Below are positions 43,713-52,295 of a stretch of DNA of 64,000 nt, in pieces. Under the pieces are notes generated by a model. It was not told where the DNA came from and ran no database searches. It saw only the letters and a program-made list of their open reading frames with translations. The number at the start of each line of letters is the position of its first letter. Within the stretch, counting starts at the first letter, position 1. The translations under genes were made by a program, and so were the position numbers. Source of the DNA: an uncultured Saprospiraceae bacterium (lineage in GTDB: Bacteria; Bacteroidota; Bacteroidia; Chitinophagales; Saprospiraceae). The DNA lies in contig CALIAU010000005.1 of NCBI GenBank assembly GCA_938045585.1, positions 62,001-126,000 of the forward strand. The letters are read 5' to 3'.

Positions 43713-45389
43713 TCACTTCCCCTCCAACTTATACCTAAACACTCCCCCAAAATTCTTAAAGCCCTCACTCCTACTCAATGAAAACATTCCTGGCCCCTTA
43801 TATTTTAGGGTCAACTCTTTCTCTGATGTAAGCAATGGCAGTAGTTCTTTTTTTCCATCTGATACTTCTGCAATTGCAGTAAATCTTCCTGTGATATCTT
43901 TAACTTTGAGCTTTGCTATCTCTTTAGTCTTTTTCGTTATTTTCTGACGATCGTAGACTTTTAATTCTCCCTTATCTACTGGTAGTGTAGTTCTAATAAG
44001 TACTTTTTTGACCTCGTCCTTTTTCTGTTCAATAATGCCTATAATTTCAATATCATTTACAAGCATTACATTGTCCACTTCTTCCATTTTGAAGTTCTTA
44101 TAATCTGTTTGCCAAACTTCTTTACTATCCTTCCATCCGCTAATTTCAGAATCTGATGATACCGTACCATCAGCAGAAGGAACACTGACTTTTACCGTTG
44201 CTGTTTTAATAGGATCGGTCTTACTATTATACAAACCCTTTTTCATTTCACCTATCATAACTGTAATGGACTTTCTACCTTTTATATCTGCCATATCAAA
44301 ATCCTCACCCTTCTCTTTGTCAAGTAAAGGGTCCTTAGTCAGCACGTTTATGTTTCTATTTCCTAAGTACCGCGATTGGAATTGAAGTTCAAATTTTGTT
44401 TTGTCTAAATCTGAGTAAGGCAAAATCGTTTCATATAAAAACAAAAAAGATACATTCATTGGGCTTAGCTTGTTTTTGGATAAATCTACATCCATCATGT
44501 AATTTTTGTAGCCCATATAAAGTGGACTTCCAGCCGCATGCGCTTTGAAGATTTCTTTTTTCCCTCCACGAACATTTAAGACCTTCTGATTGTCTTTTTC
44601 GGCAGGGTAAACTCCACCTTGATCAATTAAATACTTGACGCCGTTTAATTCTTCTTCTGAATAACAGGTAAAACTAAAAGACCCATCTCCTCTCAAAGGA
44701 GTCTCGGCGCATTTACTATAGGCCATTTTTTTCATTTTGTCCTTAGATTTTTCCACAGCATCCGTAATACGAACAGGCCCAAGCAAACGTTTAACTAGAC
44801 AACCCATTAAGGCAGTTCCAAGGGTAGCTTTTAAATTGCTAGTTGTTTCTTCTCGTAGACTTGCAATCTTGTCCGCATGCTTTTCTATCATAGCATCATT
44901 CAGCTCGCGATTATCAATCCATTTTGGTTTATACTTGGCTTTTACATCCTCGTCTGGTATTTCCTTATCTATATCTCCGTCTACCCTGAAAATCTCAAGA
45001 ATAGCATGCTTTTCTCTTTCAGATAAGCGACCATAATATTGGATTTTAGTGCGTACATTCACGCCGGCAACCGTGTATTTTTTCTCTACTTCTTCCCCCT
45101 TTTTATTTTTTTCCGTCTTTTTTCGCGTTTCTTTAAACACATAGTTGCGCAAAAATTCTGGCTCTTCCCATATCTCCAAAACGTAAGGACTCGTCCCTGC
45201 CTCTACGCTTTCTACCATGTGAAGGGATAGACATTCCCAGGTAGCCTCATCCACATATTCTTGCAATAATTTCTTAGCAGAGTATTCTGTATTAATACTT
45301 TGCCCATTAATAACGACGTCCACATCAATAGGATCTGCAGAAATATAGAGGGGCATCCAGCTAAAAAAGAGAATAATTAGATATTTCAT
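43713..45389 (-). CDS. Large secreted protein, unknown function
   Basis: 558 residues from the ATG at 45389, where a signal peptide (MKYLIILFFSWMPLYISA) begins; a longer in-frame extension lacks one at its start. The mature protein is charged and beta-rich, with Lys/Glu runs (about 80-100, KKTEKNKKGEEVEKKY) and several sandwich-like stretches towards the C-terminus (VKVSVPSADGTVSSDS, TLPVDKGELKVYDRQKI). Four cysteines occur at moderate spacing (about 60, 225, 252 and 267). No domain recognised. Single-gene unit with its own terminator. Confidence 0.75.
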   Translation of the reverse strand: MKYLIILFFSWMPLYISADPIDVDVVINGQSINTEYSAKKLLQEYVDEATWECLSLHMVESVEAGTSPYVLEIWEEPEFLRNYVFKETRKKTEKNKKGEEVEKKYTVAGVNVRTKIQYYGRLSEREKHAILEIFRVDGDIDKEIPDEDVKAKYKPKWIDNRELNDAMIEKHADKIASLREETTSNLKATLGTALMGCLVKRLLGPVRITDAVEKSKDKMKKMAYSKCAETPLRGDGSFSFTCYSEEELNGVKYLIDQGGVYPAEKDNQKVLNVRGGKKEIFKAHAAGSPLYMGYKNYMMDVDLSKNKLSPMNVSFLFLYETILPYSDLDKTKFELQFQSRYLGNRNINVLTKDPLLDKEKGEDFDMADIKGRKSITVMIGEMKKGLYNSKTDPIKTATVKVSVPSADGTVSSDSEISGWKDSKEVWQTDYKNFKMEEVDNVMLVNDIEIIGIIEQKKDEVKKVLIRTTLPVDKGELKVYDRQKITKKTKEIAKLKVKDITGRFTAIAEVSDGKKELLPLLTSEKELTLKYKGPGMFSLSRSEGFKNFGGVFRYKLEGK

Positions 45390-45595
45390 TTGGTTAGTTT
45401 TTAGATTTGAAATTGTTTGAATTTGAATTAAAGTATAAAATTTACTTGAAATTATGCACCATTCAGAATTTTGATTCATAGAAAAACACGGAAGATTTAT
45501 CGGGACAAAACCACGGCTAATAGAATAAGTACGACAACTTTCGTATATTAATCGTATTATCGCAGCTGTAAGGCAGAGTACACCTATATATTTAG

Positions 45596-45603
45596 TACAT
45601 TTG
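45596..45603 (+). promoter_or_regulatory. TAnnTTTG -7 promoter element for DUF2723 gene
   Basis: TACATTTG matches the -7 consensus exactly, 32 bases before the ATG at 45635. No matching -33 TTG at the usual spacing. Confidence 0.45.
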
Positions 45604-45634
45604 TCGTTTCTTTTAAATGCATATTATACTATAA

Positions 45635-48600
45635 ATGAACTCTTTCAACAGAATTAAGTCAATAAGTAGCTGGATCGTTTTTGCAATCGCAATGATTGTA
45701 TATTACCTATCCGCTGAGCGTACAGGTAGCCTTTGGGATTGTGGAGAATTTATTCTTGGAGCATACAAGCTGCAAGTAGTTCACCCGCCAGGTGCACCTT
45801 TCTTTCTTCTGGTAGGAAGATTATTTACCTGGGTGGCCGAACTCGTTTCTTCTGACCCAGCTGATATTGCCTTTGCGGTAAATCTAATGTCGGGAGTATG
45901 TACTGCATTTACTGCCTTTTTTGTTGCCCGTATAACTATGCTATTTGGACGTCGGACCTTCGATACTGAAAACGAAGAACTCAATGAAATAAATTCTACA
46001 ACTAACCTTGTTTTAGGAGGAGCTGGAATTGTGGCTGGATTAGCAACTGCATTTTGTAGTTCTATTTGGTTCTCTGCAGTAGAAGGAGAAGTATATGCTA
46101 TGTCCACAATGTTTACAGCGCTTACCTTTTGGGCTGCAACAAAATGGTATGTAGGACCTGATAATAGACAGACTGATAAATGGCTCTTAATGGTGGCCTA
46201 CCTTGCGGGACTTTCTATAGGTGTACACCTTTTAAGTTTGCTTACATTTCCCGCCATTGCACTTATGTATTATTTTAAAAAGTATGAGAAAACTAACTTC
46301 TTTGGAATTTTCCTTTCTCTTGTTGCAGGTGCAGCAGTCATAGGTTTTATTCAAAAAGTAATTATCGTTGGAATTCCTACTATCTGGTCTGGATTTGAAC
46401 TCTTTGCAGTAAACTCATTAGGTCTTCCTTTTCACTCAGGAATCTTTTTTGCTCTTGCCATAGTAGCTGCTCTATTTACAGCTCTATTGATGTACGCTAG
46501 AAAAAGAAATTCGTATACACTAAATCTTTTTGTACTAGCGAATCTATTTGTTTGTATAGGATTCTCAACCATCGGTGTTGTTGTTATTCGTGCAAATGCG
46601 GATACACCAATAAACATGAACGTACCAAGTGATGCGATGCGTTTACTTCCCTACATTAACAGAGAGCAATACGGTGAAAGGCCTCTTTTATATGGACCAC
46701 ATTTTGACGCACAACCTGTAGAACTAGACCGTAAAGAAAAGTATGGTCGCGTAGGTGATAAATACGAAGTAGTAGATGAGGGATTAAGTTATAAGTACAA
46801 AGGCTCAGATAAAATATTGTTCCCAAGAATTGGCCATAACGACGCAGGAAGAAAAGCGCTGCACAGACAATGGTACGAATATGTCAACGGTGGAAAAAAG
46901 TTAAAAGGTAAACCGGGTATGGGTTACAATCTAAAATACATGTTCAACGCACAAATGGGTTGGATGTATTGGCGTTATTTCTTCTGGAATTTTGCTGGTA
47001 AACAAAATGGTGCACAGGGGTACAAGCCCTGGGATAAGACATCAGGCCATTGGCGTTCAGGTGTAGGCTTCCTCGATGAAATGAAGCTATATAATATGTC
47101 CGAAGAGACAGACACAATGAAAAATGACCCAGCAACAAACAAATATTACCTGATTCCTTTCATCTTAGGGATTATAGGCTTTGTATTCCAGATAAGAGAA
47201 AAGCGTAAAGATTGGATGATTTTATTCTTGATGTTTATTGTAACAGGTATAGGAATTATAATTTATTCTAATCAACCCCCAAGTGAACCACGTGAACGGG
47301 ATTATGTACTTGTAGGTTCCTTCTTTACGTATTGTATTTGGATAGGACTTTCCGTACTTTCTATGTTTAAAGGGATGATGGGAAAGGTAGGAGCACTACC
47401 AGCTGCTGGTATCGCCACTGCTTTAGCAATCACTGCTCCCCTTCTTATGGGCTTCCAAAACTTTGATGACCATGACAGAAGCGATCATTATGGTTCTAGA
47501 GATTATGCTTCAAACTTCTTGGAATCTGTAAAACCAAATGGAATTATATTTACTTATGGGGATAATGACACCTATCCACTCTGGTATGCCCAAGAAGTAG
47601 AAAATATAAGAACGGATGTGCGTGTAGTGAATTTGAGTTTGATCGCCGTAGACTGGTATATTAATAAGCTTAGAAATAAAGTGAACGATTCTCCGCCACT
47701 TAAATTTTCTCTGCCTGCATCCGCATATAGAGGTAAAAAACGAAATCAAGTGTTCTTCGCTGGAAGCGACTCCCGTCCTATTAACATACTCGACGAGTTG
47801 AAATTTATAGGTGACGACACTAAAAAGTTCCAGGGCCAAAGTGTAACCCGTACGCGTAATTATTTTATACCTGTTAACAAACAGCTGGCAATACAAAACG
47901 GTCTTGTTTCAGCAAGTGATTCTACATTTACGCCTAGGATAGATATCAACTTTAGTAAGAATAAGCAGTATTTTCTTAAGGATGAATTAGCTGTTATGGA
48001 CATCTTGGCAAACAATATTCATGATAGACCCATCTATTTTGCTGTCACCTGTAAAAATGAAAAGCTCTTAGGTTTAAATGATTACATGCAGATGGAAGGA
48101 CTGGGCCTAAGATTGCTACCCATTAAAAATACAAGTGATGCAACACTTTCTATTTATGGTTCAGGAAGAGTCGACGAAGAAACAGCTTATGATAATATCA
48201 TGAACAAATGGAAATGGGGTAACTTTGACAAAGTAGATACACATATTGCCGGTAGCTACGGAGCAGAGCTCCAAGCAATGAAAATTACGATGATGCGAAC
48301 GGCTAACGAACTGGCTTCTAAAGGAAAATGGGATAAGGCAAATGCACTTTCGAAAAAATTCTTTGAAGCCTTTCCACATTTCAATTTCCCATATGATGAG
48401 GGAGTTTCTCCGTTTATTAGCATATTAATTGCAGGGAACGAAAAAGAAGAAGCAGAAAAACATCTTAGAATTCTAGCCGAAGAAACCTATCAAAAACTTA
48501 ACTTCTTTGAATCTCTGGATGAGGAAGATTTTCAAGCCGGGTTTACAAGAGACTATGGTTTTTCTATTCGCGCTGTAAATGAAATATTGCAATCTGCTCA

Positions 48601-48679
48601 ACGGCTAGGCAAGCCTGAACTTGTAAAGGAAATGAAAGATTTATTGGGTCAATACGACATTGGTAGATTACAAAATTAA
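45635..48679 (+). CDS. DUF2723 membrane protein (GT117-type protein O-glycosyltransferase-like)
   Basis: 1014 residues. N-terminal multi-helix membrane region (about 13-330) beginning with SERTGSLWDCGEFILGAYKL-type sequence in which the DCGE acidic motif follows the first helix, further helices at about 500-610, and a large soluble C-terminal part (about 620-1014) containing YGDNDTYPLWYAQEVENIR. The family is widespread in Bacteroidota and is linked to protein O-glycosylation of secreted proteins. Function inferred from family. Followed by rpiB after 8 bases. Confidence 0.9.
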   Translation: MNSFNRIKSISSWIVFAIAMIVYYLSAERTGSLWDCGEFILGAYKLQVVHPPGAPFFLLVGRLFTWVAELVSSDPADIAFAVNLMSGVCTAFTAFFVARITMLFGRRTFDTENEELNEINSTTNLVLGGAGIVAGLATAFCSSIWFSAVEGEVYAMSTMFTALTFWAATKWYVGPDNRQTDKWLLMVAYLAGLSIGVHLLSLLTFPAIALMYYFKKYEKTNFFGIFLSLVAGAAVIGFIQKVIIVGIPTIWSGFELFAVNSLGLPFHSGIFFALAIVAALFTALLMYARKRNSYTLNLFVLANLFVCIGFSTIGVVVIRANADTPINMNVPSDAMRLLPYINREQYGERPLLYGPHFDAQPVELDRKEKYGRVGDKYEVVDEGLSYKYKGSDKILFPRIGHNDAGRKALHRQWYEYVNGGKKLKGKPGMGYNLKYMFNAQMGWMYWRYFFWNFAGKQNGAQGYKPWDKTSGHWRSGVGFLDEMKLYNMSEETDTMKNDPATNKYYLIPFILGIIGFVFQIREKRKDWMILFLMFIVTGIGIIIYSNQPPSEPRERDYVLVGSFFTYCIWIGLSVLSMFKGMMGKVGALPAAGIATALAITAPLLMGFQNFDDHDRSDHYGSRDYASNFLESVKPNGIIFTYGDNDTYPLWYAQEVENIRTDVRVVNLSLIAVDWYINKLRNKVNDSPPLKFSLPASAYRGKKRNQVFFAGSDSRPINILDELKFIGDDTKKFQGQSVTRTRNYFIPVNKQLAIQNGLVSASDSTFTPRIDINFSKNKQYFLKDELAVMDILANNIHDRPIYFAVTCKNEKLLGLNDYMQMEGLGLRLLPIKNTSDATLSIYGSGRVDEETAYDNIMNKWKWGNFDKVDTHIAGSYGAELQAMKITMMRTANELASKGKWDKANALSKKFFEAFPHFNFPYDEGVSPFISILIAGNEKEEAEKHLRILAEETYQKLNFFESLDEEDFQAGFTRDYGFSIRAVNEILQSAQRLGKPELVKEMKDLLGQYDIGRLQN

Positions 48680-48687
48680 TTTTAACT

Positions 48688-49116
48688 ATGACTATAGCTA
48701 TAGGTTGTGATCATGCAGGACCGGTTTACAAAAAGAAGATTCTGGACATCTTAGAAGAACAGAATATTACTGTTATTGATAAGGGCACACACACGGGTGA
48801 TTCTGTGGACTACCCTGATTTTGCACATCCTGTGGCGCAGCTGGTAGATCGTGGTGAAGCGGACCTAGGAATTTTAATTTGTGGATCAGGTAACGGAGTT
48901 GCAATGACCGCAAACAAATATAGTAAAGTCCGTGCGGCCCTATGTTGGACTACAGAAATTGCCGCCCTCGCAAGGCAACATAATAATGCCAATGTCATAA
49001 CCATACCTGCACGCTTTACTTCAGAATGGCAGGCTACAGAAATTGTAAAAACGTTTCTTTCCTCGGAATTTGAAGGAGGTAGACATGGTAGACGTGTTGA
49101 TAAAATTTCTTGTTGA
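48688..49116 (+). CDS. rpiB: Ribose-5-phosphate isomerase B
   Basis: 142 residues. Recognised by GCDHAGPVYKKKI, DYPDFAHPVA, the anion-hole loop LICGSGNGVAMTANK and HNNANVITIPAR. It interconverts ribose 5-phosphate and ribulose 5-phosphate in the pentose phosphate pathway. The catalytic Cys is present in the GSGNG segment (Cys71 region). It lies 8 bases after the DUF2723 gene and is followed by the repeat element, so it ends the transcript. Confidence 0.96.
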   Translation: MTIAIGCDHAGPVYKKKILDILEEQNITVIDKGTHTGDSVDYPDFAHPVAQLVDRGEADLGILICGSGNGVAMTANKYSKVRAALCWTTEIAALARQHNNANVITIPARFTSEWQATEIVKTFLSSEFEGGRHGRRVDKISC

Positions 49117-49544
49117 GTTAGTTTAAACTTGACTGACTAAGCTTTAAAAAAAAATTAAACCCACGCGTAAACCTGCCTGCGTGCGCACGCAGGCAGGGAA
49201 CATGGAAAGGAGCTATGCAATTGCTCGTCTGAAAGACCGAACGATCAGAGAGCCCAACCTTAGCAAAAGAAAAAGGATACGCCCAAATCCTTCTTAAATA
49301 ATAATTTAACTACATCCTTTCCCTTGCTTTTTATTGGGGCGTGCCCTATACCCTTCGTTATACTCAGAGTCTAGGTCGCTCCCTTACAGTCTCGCCATTC
49401 GGCTCGGTCCCAAGGGACCACACACTGTGTGACTTCCAGGCAGCTCACGCGAAGTGAATCGGTACAGCGCTAACTTAAATTTCTTAAAAAATGCCTGGCA
49501 ATCAGTTCGTCCGATTTACTTATCTTAGCCTAGCAATATAAACT
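49117..49544. other. Intergenic region with palindromic repeat element
   Basis: 428 bases with no gene I can support. GC content is visibly higher from about 49165 to 49460 than in the surrounding coding DNA. It contains the second, larger copy of the repeat element described at 11.9 kb, with several hairpins. The last 50 bases before the M28 gene include TATCTTAG (49521-49528), a one-base variant of the -7 promoter consensus, 17 bases before the ATG. Confidence 0.6.
49165..49500. repeat. Palindromic intergenic repeat element, copy 2 (larger)
   Basis: Contains a perfect 26-base palindrome at 49172-49197 (half-site CCTGCCTGCGTGC), a 54-base module at 49199-49252 matching 11972-12025 in inverted orientation at 42 of 54 positions, a hairpin AAGGAT/ATCCTT near 49276-49295, a GGGGCGTGCCC start of a second block (about 49338), perfect palindromes GGTCCC-AA-GGGACC (49406-49419) and CACACA-C-TGTGTG (49419-49431), and inverted CCAGGCA (49436) / TGCCTGG (49492). 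Presumably a dispersed, non-coding, REP-like element. Confidence 0.65.
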
Positions 49545-51176
49545 ATGAAAAATTCTATACGTATATCTATCTCATTTCTATTCATGTGGTCTGTATCATT
49601 CTACAGCATCCAAGCACAGTATATCAGTAGTATCACACAACCAGACAAATCAAATCCCGTCGTTACGGATGAAAGTCTTCCACAGGTCAAATACGCTAAC
49701 ATGCTTAAGGGGGAAAACATCAAAAAGCATTTAGACATCCTAGCCTCAGATGCCTATGAAGGGAGAGAAACAGGGGAAGCAGGAATCAAAAAAGCAGCAA
49801 AATATATTTCTGATCACTTTGCTTCATTGGATTTTCCTAAAATTGGAGATGATAATTCCTATTTTCAAAAGGTAGCCTTTACCACAACAAAATGGAATAA
49901 TACTGAAATGTTCATAGATGGAATACAGCACAAACATTTATGGGATTTCTTAAGTTTCCCCAGTTCTAATGCACACATTCCTTTTATAGGAACAACGGAA
50001 GTTATCTATGCTGGCTACGGCATTGAAACAAAATCCTATAACGACTATAAAGGGCTGGATGTAAAAGATAAGGTTATAATGATCTATGGAGGCGACCCCA
50101 TGAATAGCGACTCTATAAGTTGGATTACGGGTTCTAAAGAAACTTCAGAATGGACAGCAGCAAAAAAACTTAGTCTGGCAAAAGAAAAGGGGGCCAAACT
50201 TGTTCTCATAATTGAAAACAACCTAAAAGAGATGTTGAACAAAAATAGACGTCTACTTCTGGGTCCACGTCTTTCGGTAGGAGATTCCAGAACTATGTCA
50301 ATCCCTTATGCTAATCATGCCTATATTTCCCCCACTACTGCACAAAAAATATGGGGCGATAAAGAAAAGGATATACTTAAGTCTAGAGATAATTCTAGGA
50401 ATAAGGGGAAGGTAAAGTCAATAAAAATTGATAGAAACTTTGCCATGCGCATGGACAAGTATATTGATGTTCTTGAGGGTGAGAATATTCTAGCCTACAT
50501 TGAAGGGACTGATCTAAAAGATGAAGTGGTGGTTGTCTCTGCTCATTATGATCATATTGGAATGAAAAATAAAGACGTATATAATGGCGCTGACGATAAT
50601 GCCTCTGGAACAAGTACGGTTCTTGAAATTGCCAAAATTCTTTTGGAAGCAAAAAAGAATAGAGAAGGCCCTAGACGTAGCGTCTTGTGTTTACTTGTCA
50701 CGGGCGAGGAAAAAGGATTGCTAGGTTCAGAATACTATTCTGAAAATCCTGTTTTTGCCTTAGAAAATCATGTTGCAAATGTAAACGTTGATATGATAGG
50801 TCGTACTGACCTAAAATATGCTGATAATCCAGAGTATATCTATGTGATAGGTTCAGATCGACTAAGTACAGATCTCCATAACATTAATGAAGAGGTAAAT
50901 CAAAAGTATTCTCAAATTACCCTAGATTATACATATAATGATGAAAATGATCGGAATAGATATTACTACCGTTCTGATCATTATAACTTCGCCCGCAAAG
51001 GAATACCTGCTATTTTCTATTTTAGTGGAACACATGAAGACTACCATATGATTAGTGACACTGCAGAAAAAATTATGTTTGATAAGGTCGAAAAAGTAGG
51101 TAGACACATTTTCCATACAACCTGGGAACTTGCTAACAGAAACAAACGCATCGTTGTGGATGGTGAAGTAAAATAA
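49545..51176 (+). CDS. Secreted M28 family zinc aminopeptidase
   Basis: 543 residues. Signal peptide about 1-24 (ending SIQAQ), a protease-associated (PA) domain about 130-250, and the M28 catalytic domain about 310-535. Zinc and catalytic residues are visible in VVSAHYDHIG, NGADDNASGTS, LLVTGEEKGLLGS, NVDMIGR and HEDYHMISDT. It releases amino acids from the N-terminus of peptides, probably at the cell surface or periplasm. Single gene, preceded by the repeat element. Confidence 0.94.
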   Translation: MKNSIRISISFLFMWSVSFYSIQAQYISSITQPDKSNPVVTDESLPQVKYANMLKGENIKKHLDILASDAYEGRETGEAGIKKAAKYISDHFASLDFPKIGDDNSYFQKVAFTTTKWNNTEMFIDGIQHKHLWDFLSFPSSNAHIPFIGTTEVIYAGYGIETKSYNDYKGLDVKDKVIMIYGGDPMNSDSISWITGSKETSEWTAAKKLSLAKEKGAKLVLIIENNLKEMLNKNRRLLLGPRLSVGDSRTMSIPYANHAYISPTTAQKIWGDKEKDILKSRDNSRNKGKVKSIKIDRNFAMRMDKYIDVLEGENILAYIEGTDLKDEVVVVSAHYDHIGMKNKDVYNGADDNASGTSTVLEIAKILLEAKKNREGPRRSVLCLLVTGEEKGLLGSEYYSENPVFALENHVANVNVDMIGRTDLKYADNPEYIYVIGSDRLSTDLHNINEEVNQKYSQITLDYTYNDENDRNRYYYRSDHYNFARKGIPAIFYFSGTHEDYHMISDTAEKIMFDKVEKVGRHIFHTTWELANRNKRIVVDGEVK

Positions 51177-51271
51177 TTAAATAGGAAAAATATACAAGGG
51201 ATAGGGAAATATTGATGAGTGTATCTCTATCTATATCCCATAATATTGTGTTAGAATAAAAACAAAACAAT

Positions 51272-51565
51272 ATGATTAGCTTTTTCAAAAAATTATTTGG
51301 ATTCACAGTAGAAACCCAAGATGGTTTAAGTAAAAAAGAACTAGTAGATGTAGGCGTATGTCCTAATTGCTGGGGAAGACAAGAATATCAAGATGAATTT
51401 AAGCAATTCACCTTTGATAAAACCAAGTCTAATATCAATCACGACAAGTCTAATCAAAAGGCATTTATAGAGCAATTTGTGGAAACACATGTGACTGGTA
51501 TCAAACTAAAAAATGAAGGTGACAAAGTAGTTTGCCCAAAATGTAATGCAGGTTTCCATAAATAG
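51272..51565 (+). CDS. Small zinc-ribbon-like protein
   Basis: 97 residues. Two CxxC knuckles, CPNC (about 30-33) and CPKC (about 88-91), could bind one zinc ion; the intervening 54 residues are mainly polar helix. An N-terminal amphipathic stretch (MISFFKKLFGF) precedes it. I do not recognise the family. It follows the M28 gene by about 95 bases and is probably a separate unit. Confidence 0.75.
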   Translation: MISFFKKLFGFTVETQDGLSKKELVDVGVCPNCWGRQEYQDEFKQFTFDKTKSNINHDKSNQKAFIEQFVETHVTGIKLKNEGDKVVCPKCNAGFHK

Positions 51566-51626
51566 TTGTTTTTTAATTGCCTAAGCTTTTATCTACCTTT
51601 AGTAATTGCATTAGGGGATACATTTT

Positions 51627-52292
51627 ATGAAAAACCAAACAACGATAAAAATCTTACTTAGTATAGGTATTCTAGCCTCCATTATTACCGGCCTTGGAGA
51701 ATATCTATTACACTATCTCCCAGAAGGACCTGCAGGCGAAGTCTCTATGCTTAATGAAGTACCTCTTAAACGTGCAAGCTTAGGTCATTTCCTAGCCATC
51801 ATGGGTGCTCCTCTGTATATCGCTGGCTATTACGGACTAAAAGAATTATTTATTAATACAAGTCCACGTCTAGCATATACCCTATTCTCCCTAGGAACAT
51901 TGGCTTTTTTTATCGGTGGTATATGGATTTCATCAAGATACTTTGGAGCAGAAGTGTTTCAAAAAAGTAGCATGACTGCAGATTATAGCTTCTATCTAAA
52001 CTCCTACGAAAAACATTATCAAGTCTTGGTGTGGGCCCTGCGCATACTAGTTTTAGCTATCTCAACAGTTTACATTATTTTAATTTTCAAAAATACGCTA
52101 GGCTTAGCTAAATATTTGGCACTATGTAATCCTTTTTTTATTCTTCTATTAATATTCTCTACCTTACTCTGGGCTAAACCTATAGCTAATCATCTAACTC
52201 CCATTGCGATGAACGTAGCGCATTTTATATTTTTTACCCTCATACTTTACAACGTAAAACAAATACAAACTGATCAGCTTATAAAAACTTAA
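51627..52292 (+). CDS. Multi-pass membrane protein (DUF6796-like)
   Basis: 221 residues with six hydrophobic segments (about 8-28, 50-72, 78-100, 128-150, 160-178, 188-206). Sequence LHYLPEGPAGEVSML and GHFLAIMGAPLYIAGYYGL resembles small integral membrane proteins of the DUF6796 type; this match is from memory and uncertain. No catalytic motif. A TACCTTTA string lies about 30 bases upstream, a near-match to the -7 consensus. Followed after 3 bases by the FG-GAP gene. Confidence 0.72.
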   Translation: MKNQTTIKILLSIGILASIITGLGEYLLHYLPEGPAGEVSMLNEVPLKRASLGHFLAIMGAPLYIAGYYGLKELFINTSPRLAYTLFSLGTLAFFIGGIWISSRYFGAEVFQKSSMTADYSFYLNSYEKHYQVLVWALRILVLAISTVYIILIFKNTLGLAKYLALCNPFFILLLIFSTLLWAKPIANHLTPIAMNVAHFIFFTLILYNVKQIQTDQLIKT

Positions 52293-52295
52293 GAC

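Noticed and set aside
51199-51243. GGGATA ... TATCCC hairpin between the M28 and zinc-ribbon genes
   Set aside because: Arms pair over only a few bases with a long loop; not convincing as a terminator.
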